Below are positions 16,877-23,814 of a DNA stretch of 64,000 bases, piece by piece. The notes below the pieces were generated by a model, which ran no database searches, was not told the DNA's origin, and worked only from the letters and a program-made list of their open reading frames with translations. The translations under genes and the position numbers were made by a program. Positions within the stretch are counted from its first letter, which is position 1. Each line of letters begins with the position of its first letter. The DNA is from Maribacter vaceletii (GTDB lineage: Bacteria; Bacteroidota; Bacteroidia; Flavobacteriales; Flavobacteriaceae): positions 1 through 64,000 of the forward strand of contig NZ_RBIQ01000010.1 in NCBI RefSeq assembly GCF_003634105.1, read 5' to 3'.

Positions 16877-17293
16877 ATGAAAATAATTGAAGAATTTTTA
16901 GAATCAAAAGATATTAGAGTAACTGCAATGCGTTTATTAATTTATAAATTCCTTGCCGAAAAACAAGTTGCAGTTACATTAAGCGATATAGAAAATGCTT
17001 TTGAGAAAGCAGATAGGACAACATTATACAGAACTATTAAAACATTTGAAGAAAAAGATATTGTGCATCAAATAGGCGATGGCACAGGAATTACGAAATA
17101 TGCTTTGTGTGAAAAAGGTTGTAATTGTGAGATTGAAACCGATTTGCATTTACATTTTCATTGTAATAACTGTAACGAAACCATTTGTTTAACAGAACAT
17201 AAAATTCCTCAAATAAAAGTGCCTGATGGATTTGTTTCAGAAAACGTAAACTTGGTTGTAAAAGGAATTTGCGATAAATGTAGCGGACAATAA
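16877..17293 (+). CDS. Fur-family metal-responsive regulator (Zur/PerR-like)
   Basis: A 138-residue repressor: winged HTH (VTAMRLLIYKFLAEKQVAVTLSD...DRTTLYRTIKTFEEKDIVHQI) and a C-terminal dimer domain with HLHFHCNNCNETICL and the final CDKC. These are the two CxxC pairs of the structural zinc site. There is also an unusual CEKGCNCE run near 78. It follows the TonB receptor by 2 bases and is very likely cotranscribed. Operator-like motifs at 14279 and 17295 flank it. Zur is my first choice from the operator shape; other Fur subfamilies are possible. Confidence 0.88.
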   Translation: MKIIEEFLESKDIRVTAMRLLIYKFLAEKQVAVTLSDIENAFEKADRTTLYRTIKTFEEKDIVHQIGDGTGITKYALCEKGCNCEIETDLHLHFHCNNCNETICLTEHKIPQIKVPDGFVSENVNLVVKGICDKCSGQ

Positions 17294-17294
17294 A

Positions 17295-17312
17295 TGCACT
17301 TCCATTGCATTG
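17295..17312. promoter_or_regulatory. Candidate Fur/Zur-family operator before the ICMT-like gene
   Basis: TGCACTTCCATTGCATTG matches the motif at 14279-14296 in 15 of 18 positions and begins 2 bases after the Fur-family stop codon. It precedes the methyltransferase start by 34 bases. Confidence 0.5.
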
Positions 17313-17346
17313 GTTATTATAGCATTTTTACATAAAATTAGAAACT

Positions 17347-17931
17347 ATGTTATTATTCGCTTATCTCATATTGTATTTTTTATTGGTCTTTGTTTTAAGG
17401 TCTGTATTACTTTGGAAAAAAACTGGAATAAATCCATTCACATTTGAAAAAACAGATAATGCACACGACTATAATGGTAAGGTTTTTACATTTATCACAG
17501 TTCTTGAGCTAATTGTTGTAGGAATTTATGCTTTTAAAGAAGAATGGTATGAATATTTACTTCCTTTTTGGTATTTGGAAAATCAAACTTTACAGAAAAT
17601 TGGTTGGGTACTTTTGTTGGTATCACTGATTTTTGTTTGGTTTTCTCAAAGCCAAATGGCAAATTCTTGGAGAATAGGAATTGATGAAAACAACAAAACC
17701 AAATTGGTAACAAAAGGAGTATTTTCAATTTCAAGAAATCCTATATTTTTAGGAATAATGATTACGAATATCGGGTTGTCCCTTGTAATTCCTAATGCAT
17801 TTACATTACTAATAATTTCATTATCTACTTTAAGCGTAAATACACAAATTCGATTAGAAGAAGAATTTTTAAAACTTGAATTCGGAAATGAATATAAAGA
17901 ATACGCAAAAAAAGTAAGACGATGGATTTAA
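17347..17931 (+). CDS. Isoprenylcysteine carboxyl-methyltransferase-like membrane protein
   Basis: A 194-residue inner-membrane protein with four to five hydrophobic segments and the ICMT/PEMT SAM-binding C-terminus: GVFSISRNPIFLGIMITNIG followed by RLEEEFLKLEFGNEYKEYAKKVRRW. Homologues occur in cobalt/zinc/cadmium resistance clusters (CzcN/NccN type), which fits this cassette. The native substrate in bacteria is not known. It has its own copy of the candidate operator. It is the last gene before a long spacer with a structured repeat. Confidence 0.82.
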   Translation: MLLFAYLILYFLLVFVLRSVLLWKKTGINPFTFEKTDNAHDYNGKVFTFITVLELIVVGIYAFKEEWYEYLLPFWYLENQTLQKIGWVLLLVSLIFVWFSQSQMANSWRIGIDENNKTKLVTKGVFSISRNPIFLGIMITNIGLSLVIPNAFTLLIISLSTLSVNTQIRLEEEFLKLEFGNEYKEYAKKVRRWI

Positions 17932-17944
17932 TAATTAACGTAAA

Positions 17945-18117
17945 ATTGCCAACGCTTAAAGCCATACACATTTACAGTCGCATCATCCAAGCTTCGCCAA
18001 AACTGTAAAAGAGTATGTCTTGCCAACGCTCACTTTGGAACTAAATAACAAACATCGGAAAACCAAGTTGAACGTGAAAAGCACTATGTATAAGAACGTA
18101 CATAACACATAGCTGTC
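17945..18117. repeat. Structured accessory-region repeat with direct TTGCCAACGCT copies
   Basis: The 350-base gap 17932-18281 holds no gene. TTGCCAACGCT occurs at 17946-17956 and 18020-18030. Between them CATAC...TACAGT pairs with ACTGTA...GTATG around the AGCTTCGCC region, forming a long hairpin. A further pair CTATGT/ACATAG lies at about 18084-18112. Such sequences are common beside transferred genes in flavobacteria, from memory. A separate hairpin CCAAATT/AATTTGG (18158-18176) follows. Confidence 0.5.
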
Positions 18118-18281
18118 ATTGGATTTTCCAAAGGTTTTTGTCTATCTACAAAGTACGCCAAATTTTTTTAATTTGGTATATTTAAAAAGTAATAATAAAT
18201 CGTAAAAATTTAAAAAATCGGATGGTGTTATTTCGAAAAGTTAACGCATATTTTTAGCACTACTTTTCATATAAGGAGCCA

Positions 18282-18767
18282 TTGACATTAATAAAGAAAA
18301 CTAAATTGAAAATTAGAGAAACACATAGAAATGATTATACCATTTCAACTGACAAGGATAAATTAGATATTTTGAGCATTCACAAATTCCTTACAAAAGA
18401 AACTGATTGGGCTAACGGAATTCCAATCAACACTTTAAAAACATCAATTGAAAATTCTTTGAATTTTGGGCTTTATTACAAAAGCAAACAAATTGGCTTT
18501 GCTAGAATAATTTCAGACTATTCTACTATTGCATATTTAGGAGATGTTTATGTTCTAAAGGAATATAGGGGAAAAGGATTAAGTAAATGGCTGATAAATG
18601 AAATAATGGAACACCCTAATCTTCAAGGATTAAGACGCTGGATTTTATTAACTGATACAGCTGAGTGGCTTTATAAAAAGTTTGGATTTACAGGAATACC
18701 TAATCCAGAATTTTATATGGAAAAGCATAACCCGAAGGTATATAATAAAAGCCCAAAAAAAGGTTAA
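18282..18767 (+). CDS. GNAT-family N-acetyltransferase
   Basis: A 161-residue acetyltransferase: YYKSKQIGFARIISDYSTIAYLGDVYVLKEYRGKGLSKWL holds strands 2-4 and the acetyl-CoA loop (Q/R-x-x-G-x-G/A as YRGKGLS), and WLYKKFGF is the usual C-terminal motif. The start is TTG at 18282 behind an AAGGAG, a stronger Shine-Dalgarno than its neighbours, which hints at foreign origin. It sits after a structured accessory repeat. The acceptor is unknown. An in-frame coding remnant follows its stop. Confidence 0.85.
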   Translation: MTLIKKTKLKIRETHRNDYTISTDKDKLDILSIHKFLTKETDWANGIPINTLKTSIENSLNFGLYYKSKQIGFARIISDYSTIAYLGDVYVLKEYRGKGLSKWLINEIMEHPNLQGLRRWILLTDTAEWLYKKFGFTGIPNPEFYMEKHNPKVYNKSPKKG

Positions 18768-18842
18768 CCAGATGAAGTAGTTAAAGAGGCAATTGCTATA
18801 TCAAAAGAGCTAGATAAAATCAGTAAGCCACCAAAAGAATAA
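18768..18842 (+). pseudogene. In-frame coding remnant after the GNAT stop
   Basis: Directly after the GNAT TAA the same frame stays open for 24 codons and reads like real protein (DEVVKEAIAISKELDKIS, then KPPKE and TAA). It has no start codon. It may be the tail of a second gene lost by deletion, or an old extension of the GNAT protein cut by a stop mutation. Confidence 0.35.
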
Positions 18843-18872
18843 GTCGGTGTTAAAAAGAAAAAATGATAAAAT

Positions 18873-18937
18873 ATTTTGCTTAGTACAGATTTAGAAATGT
18901 ACCGATTCTCTGAGTTGTACTAAGCAAAATTTATTTT
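18873..18937. terminator. Bidirectional terminator, perfect 15-bp inverted repeat
   Basis: ATTTTGCTTAGTACA (18873-18887) and TGTACTAAGCAAAAT (18916-18930) are perfect complements around a 28-base loop. A T-run follows on the plus strand. It separates the GNAT gene from the convergent ThuA gene. Confidence 0.7.
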
Positions 18938-18941
18938 TTTC

Positions 18942-21900
18942 TTAATTAAAAGTTACCCCCATAGTTGCCATAAAACCATCTGCTTTATTTCCATTAGTTT
19001 TTCTTTTGCAAACTATATATAGCTTTTTTATAACTTCACTTTTCTTAGTTAAAGGAATAGGAACACTGCCATAAGATTGTGCTTTATTAGGTTGTGCCAT
19101 TACCGCTTCACCCAATAGTTCTCCGTCTGGTTCATTTGCATGAACTTCAAAAGTATACGCATTCTTTGGTATTGCTCTCCAAGCAGTAGATATTACTATA
19201 TTTTTTATGTTTTTTAGGTCTATATTTTCTAACATAAACCAACCTTCATTTTTTTCTAATCTTATTCCTTCATCCCCTTTAAATTTTACATCTCTATAAT
19301 CTTTCTTCACAAAAGACTTTTGTACTAACTTATTATTATTTTCTAATACTATAGTCTTTGTTCCTGTTAAAGGTATTGCTCCATTTTTACCAGCATCGGT
19401 ATAACTAGCGGTTAAAACTAGCATGTTTCCTGGTTTTCTATTTTCTGCTTTTATTACTCCTTTTGACGGTAAGGACTGTTTTTTTACAGCATCATTAGCT
19501 AAGGATAAAATGTATTGTGCTATTTGGCTAGTTTCATCACTAGTAATATTAGGATGTGCAGGCATGGTTACTTCTCCCCAAACTCCGGTACCACCACTTT
19601 TCATTTTTCCTTGTAAATATGTCATTGCATTTTTATTATCCTTATACTTCTTGGCAACATCTATATACATTGGTCCTATAGAAGCTTCTGCCTCTTTATG
19701 GCAAGCTTTACAATCCATAGACTGCGTTAACGCTTTTCCTGTAACTGCAGCAGATACTTGCTGGTGCCCTAAGGACATTGCTACCTTATCTAAACCTTCT
19801 AAATAGTCTACAGAAACAAATATGTTATCTGGATTTATATCTTCATTCCCATCCGCATCGGTCACTGTAACATTATATGCCACTTTTTTTCCTGGTGTAT
19901 AAAAAGTAGAATTGCTATCCAATAAATCTATCGTAACTTCTGGTCTTGTGTTTCCTGCTACTATAGTAATTTCTTCACTATTTGTAGTTTCATCCTTAGT
20001 GTCTTTTACTTGTACAGAAATTTTATAATCGCCAACATTAGGATAGATATACGTAACCTCAGGGTCTTTTGTTTCTTTTGTTTTTCCGTCTCCAAAAGTC
20101 CATAAATAGGTTAAGGCATCTTTTTCTAAATCTTTCGCATCTACCGTAGCTGTTATTTGCAATGGTGTTTTTCCAGATGTTTTATCTATGTGTAAGCCTT
20201 CTACTAATGGCGGTCTGTTTCCTCCATTATAATTTATATATCCTAAAGAAGAATTTTTATTTTGAGAAAACCATCCACTACCGTACTCCAATAAATACAG
20301 TCTTCCGTTTGGTCCTACTTCCATATCTATTAAGCTATTAACTTCCACATCAGAAGCAAAAGGCTCCATTTTATTAAAATCTCCGTTATCAAATAAGGTA
20401 ACTGCTTTCATCCATCCACGCATCCAATCGTAAATTATTACTTTACCATCATAGTAGCTTGGAAGTTCGTTTTCCCCTTCATACATATCAGAGTAATAGG
20501 TAGGTCCTGCCATAGCATTACGTCCGCCGCTGCCAACCTGCGGAAAATCATTAGATTCTACATAAGGATAGTATACAAAAGCTGGCATTGCTTCTGGCAA
20601 CTCTTTTAAACCAGTATTATTTATAGAATTGTTTATAGGCTTTTTAGTATCAAAGAAATTTCCAGATTCTCCCGTAGTATAATCATATTCTCTATACGCT
20701 TGATTATCTGCTACAAAAAATGGCCATCCAAAATTACCTGCTTTTTTTGCTTGGTTTACTTCATCATATCCTCGCGGACCTCTGGTTGCAAACTGATTTT
20801 TTCCTGCATCTGGTCCTACTTCTCCCCAATATAAATATTTTCTTTTTTGGTCTACAGATATTCTATAAGGGTTTCTATGCCCCATAGTATAAATCTCTGG
20901 TCTTGTTTTAGCGGTTCCTTCGGCAAATAAATTTCCCTCCGGAATAGAGTAACTACCATCTTCTTTTACCTTTATTCTTAAAATTTTTCCTCTAAGGTCA
21001 TTTGTATTACCAGAAGAACGGCGAGCATCATACTGTTGTTTACCTTCTATATTATTTAAAGGCGCAAAACCATTATTAGTATATTTTACTCCTTTTTCAT
21101 TAAAAGGGGTAGAATTATCTCCGGTTGATAAATACAATAGCTTATCTGGCCCAAATGTTATAGAACCTCCCGTATGACAGCATATTTCTCTTTGGCTATC
21201 TACATCTAGAATAACTTGTTCGGACTCTAAATCAAAGACATCATCCTTAAATTTAAATCTAGACAAACGGTTAATCCATTTATCTCCTGTAGGACTATAA
21301 AAAACATACACCCAATTATTGGTAGCAAAATCGGGATCTTTTTGTAACCCCATAACTCCTTCTTCGGCATTTACACCAGGTGTGTGTAATGCTTTGTAAT
21401 AAACATCTAAGAAAGCTACTTGTTTAAGCTCTTTTGTTTCTTCTTTAAAAAGCATTATTTCTCCTCTACGTTGTGCAATTAAAACATCATTATTAGGAAG
21501 AATTGTCATCTCAGTAGGCTCAAAAAACTTTCCTAAACTTAAGGTTTCTTTAGAAAAACGGTTTATCTCTGGCGGGATTTGGCTAGTTACTTTACTATAA
21601 TCTAAAACTTCATTATCTCCTATTGCATATTGTATACCTCCTAAAACATGTTTTAAAAACATTTCTTCTTCAAAACTTTCGTTGGTATGCCCACCTGCTG
21701 TGTAAAAAGCTCTACCACCATCATACTCATGGTACCATGCCATTGGGTGATTCTTTCCGTTTATTCCTCCTTCATACGTGCTTTCATCTACAGTTAAAAT
21801 AACATTAACATCAGGATTAATTTTTCTATAATTATATAGCTCATCTTTTCTATGCCATATAGAATCTGTAAAAAAACTTGTTGCTATAAAATTTGGGTCT

Positions 21901-22343
21901 TTTATTATAAAATCTGCTTCTGGAGTTCCTTTTGGGTGACTATGAAAATAAGCCCCAGCTAATTTATTATACCAACCCCAATCATACTCCGTATCTGTTG
22001 CTGCATGTATACCTACATACCCGCCACCAGCTTGTATATACCTTTCAAAAGCTGCTTCTTGGTAATGGTCTAAAACATTGCCAGTTGTACTTAAAAATAC
22101 AACAGCTGCATATTGCTTTAAATTTTCTTCGGTAAATAATTCTGCATTTTTTGTAGTATCTACCTCAATACCATTTTCTAATCCTAATTTTTGAAGTGCC
22201 GCAGCTCCTGCTGGTATAGAAGCATGCTTAAACCCCATTGTTTTAGAAAAAACTAAAATTTTTGGCGCCCCTTCTCGTTTCTTAGAACAAGAAGTTATTA
22301 AAAGCCCTAAAACCATAAAAAAGGTAAATACTATTTTTTTCAT
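18942..22343 (-). CDS. ThuA / sugar dehydrogenase / PKD / cytochrome c fusion lipoprotein
   Basis: A 1133-residue lipoprotein (LLITSC, Cys19). Order of domains: ThuA-like trehalose-utilisation domain (about 28-240, YVGIHAATDTEYDWGWY), PQQ-type glucose/sorbosone dehydrogenase beta-propeller (about 260-700, with CCHTGGSITFGPDKLLYLS and MGHRNPYRISVD), PKD domain (about 720-800, YLWTFGDGKTKETKDPEVTY), then a class I cytochrome c with CKACH (878-882) and MPAHPNIT as a likely Met ligand, and a C-terminal carbohydrate-binding-like beta domain (about 990-1133). Such fusions occur in Bacteroidota polysaccharide users. It probably oxidises sugars at the cell surface and passes electrons through its own heme; the substrate is unknown. 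Confidence 0.9.
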   Translation of the reverse strand: MKKIVFTFFMVLGLLITSCSKKREGAPKILVFSKTMGFKHASIPAGAAALQKLGLENGIEVDTTKNAELFTEENLKQYAAVVFLSTTGNVLDHYQEAAFERYIQAGGGYVGIHAATDTEYDWGWYNKLAGAYFHSHPKGTPEADFIIKDPNFIATSFFTDSIWHRKDELYNYRKINPDVNVILTVDESTYEGGINGKNHPMAWYHEYDGGRAFYTAGGHTNESFEEEMFLKHVLGGIQYAIGDNEVLDYSKVTSQIPPEINRFSKETLSLGKFFEPTEMTILPNNDVLIAQRRGEIMLFKEETKELKQVAFLDVYYKALHTPGVNAEEGVMGLQKDPDFATNNWVYVFYSPTGDKWINRLSRFKFKDDVFDLESEQVILDVDSQREICCHTGGSITFGPDKLLYLSTGDNSTPFNEKGVKYTNNGFAPLNNIEGKQQYDARRSSGNTNDLRGKILRIKVKEDGSYSIPEGNLFAEGTAKTRPEIYTMGHRNPYRISVDQKRKYLYWGEVGPDAGKNQFATRGPRGYDEVNQAKKAGNFGWPFFVADNQAYREYDYTTGESGNFFDTKKPINNSINNTGLKELPEAMPAFVYYPYVESNDFPQVGSGGRNAMAGPTYYSDMYEGENELPSYYDGKVIIYDWMRGWMKAVTLFDNGDFNKMEPFASDVEVNSLIDMEVGPNGRLYLLEYGSGWFSQNKNSSLGYINYNGGNRPPLVEGLHIDKTSGKTPLQITATVDAKDLEKDALTYLWTFGDGKTKETKDPEVTYIYPNVGDYKISVQVKDTKDETTNSEEITIVAGNTRPEVTIDLLDSNSTFYTPGKKVAYNVTVTDADGNEDINPDNIFVSVDYLEGLDKVAMSLGHQQVSAAVTGKALTQSMDCKACHKEAEASIGPMYIDVAKKYKDNKNAMTYLQGKMKSGGTGVWGEVTMPAHPNITSDETSQIAQYILSLANDAVKKQSLPSKGVIKAENRKPGNMLVLTASYTDAGKNGAIPLTGTKTIVLENNNKLVQKSFVKKDYRDVKFKGDEGIRLEKNEGWFMLENIDLKNIKNIVISTAWRAIPKNAYTFEVHANEPDGELLGEAVMAQPNKAQSYGSVPIPLTKKSEVIKKLYIVCKRKTNGNKADGFMATMGVTFN

Positions 22344-22455
22344 ATCTTAATAAATTATTGAATCACTCAAAATAAATCTAATACTTTAAACATAGCGTAT
22401 AAAAAGGTGCATTTACGTGATTTTTTACGAAAAACTACTACAATCGCGAAAAATT

Positions 22456-23031
22456 ATGTCCGAGAAAATAATTCTTTATTTTAAAAATGATGTGGAATGG
22501 CGTAACTGGCTCCAACAAAATCACACAAGAACAGAAGGCGTTTATTTAATTTTTTATAAAGTAGACCATACTATGGAAAGCATGCGCTGGGAAGAAGCTG
22601 TAAAAGTGGCTTTATGTTATGGTTGGATAGATAGTACCGTAAAGAGTCTTGGTGACGGCAAAAGACAGCAATATTTTTCCCCTAGAAAACAAAAAAGTGT
22701 CTGGAGTAAACTTAATAAAACCTATATAAAATTGCTTATTAAAAATGAGTTAATGCATGATAGTGGCTTAGTAAAAATTAAACAAGCTAAAAAAGATGGA
22801 TCCTGGAATGTTTTAGATAATGTGGAAAACGGAATTATCCCTAAAGATTTACGCATTGCTTTTAACCAAAATGAAATTGCTTTTAAAAACTACACCGCTT
22901 TTAGTAAAAGTTATAGAAAAAACTATTTATACTGGCTACATCAAGCAAAAAGAGAAACTACTAGACTTAAAAGAATAGCTGAAATTATTAATCTTTGTGA
23001 GAACAATATAAAATCTAGAGAAAATAGGTGA
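22456..23031 (+). CDS. YdeI/OmpD-associated-family protein
   Basis: A 191-residue cytosolic protein from the ATG at 22456; an upstream in-frame GTG at 22417 would add 13 residues not typical of the family. The core has VEWRNWLQQNHTRTEGVYLI, the VALCYGWIDSTVKSLGDGK motif and the YFSPRKQKSVWSKLNK stretch of YdeI-like proteins, and the C-terminus is basic (KRETTRLKRIAEII). YdeI is linked to polymyxin and acid tolerance in enterics, but the biochemical role is unknown. It stands alone. Confidence 0.82.
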   Translation: MSEKIILYFKNDVEWRNWLQQNHTRTEGVYLIFYKVDHTMESMRWEEAVKVALCYGWIDSTVKSLGDGKRQQYFSPRKQKSVWSKLNKTYIKLLIKNELMHDSGLVKIKQAKKDGSWNVLDNVENGIIPKDLRIAFNQNEIAFKNYTAFSKSYRKNYLYWLHQAKRETTRLKRIAEIINLCENNIKSRENR

Positions 23032-23120
23032 CTTTTTTTTCAACTTTATCTTAGAGAATAGCTGTTCTCTTATTGTTAAGTGCACAAATAATATGTATTT
23101 TTATGGTCAAAATTAGGACC

Positions 23121-23747
23121 ATGAAAAAAATAGCTCTTATTACATTAAGTTTATTGGTATTTGCAGGATTTAGTTGCAAAGATGCTAAGAAAGAAAAAGA
23201 ACAAACTGAAGAAGCCCAAGTAGACCAATATAGCTTGGTAACAGATTCTACTAAAGTAAGTTTTACAGCATATAAGACAACAGAAAAAAAGCCTGTAGGT
23301 GGCAAATTTACTACTATTAACATAACTAATGCTACCACTGGTGAAACTGCATTAGAAGCCTTAAATGGCACTAAATTTAGCATTCCCGTAAGTAGTTTAT
23401 TTACCAATGATGCTTCTGGAACAAGAGACCCTAAATTATTAGAATTCTTTTTTGGAGTAATGAAAGATACAGAACTTATTTCTGGAGAATTCAAAGCTTC
23501 TACAGATAATACTTGTGCTATAGCGGTTACATTAAATGGAGAAACAGCTAGCATTCCTTTAACCTATGAAAATGCAGGTAACTTATATACTTTTAAAGGA
23601 GTAATGAATTTAGAAAACTGGAATGCATTAGATGCCGTTGCTTCTATTAACAAAGCTTGTGAAATTTTACATACAGGTGCAGATGGTGTTAGCAAAACTT
23701 GGAACGATGTTGCTGTACAAGCGCAAGTTCTTTTAGAAAAAAAATAA
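23121..23747 (+). CDS. YceI-like lipoprotein
   Basis: A 208-residue lipoprotein from the ATG at 23121: signal KKIALITLSLLVFAGFSC with Cys19, a charged KKEKEQTEEAQ linker, then a lipocalin-like YceI domain (VSFTAYKTTEKKPVGGKF...MNLENWNALDAVASINK). YceI domains bind long polyprenoid chains such as ubiquinone precursors; the ligand here is not known. In-frame codons back to 23073 have no start of quality. A terminator follows at 23769. Confidence 0.82.
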   Translation: MKKIALITLSLLVFAGFSCKDAKKEKEQTEEAQVDQYSLVTDSTKVSFTAYKTTEKKPVGGKFTTINITNATTGETALEALNGTKFSIPVSSLFTNDASGTRDPKLLEFFFGVMKDTELISGEFKASTDNTCAIAVTLNGETASIPLTYENAGNLYTFKGVMNLENWNALDAVASINKACEILHTGADGVSKTWNDVAVQAQVLLEKK

Positions 23748-23768
23748 ATAAATTATTTATCCTATAAA

Positions 23769-23799
23769 CAAAAGGCTGCTTTACTAAAGTAGCCTTTTG
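23769..23799 (+). terminator. Rho-independent terminator after the YceI-like gene
   Basis: CAAAAGGCTGCTTT (23769-23782) pairs with AAAGTAGCCTTTTG (23786-23799), with one G-T pair. Confidence 0.8.
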
Positions 23800-23814
23800 T
23801 TGTAATTAGAAACT

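Noticed and set aside
19423-19806. 127-codon open frame on the plus strand inside the ThuA fusion gene
   Set aside because: It is antisense to the cytochrome c region, whose heme motif and neighbours are well supported on the minus strand.
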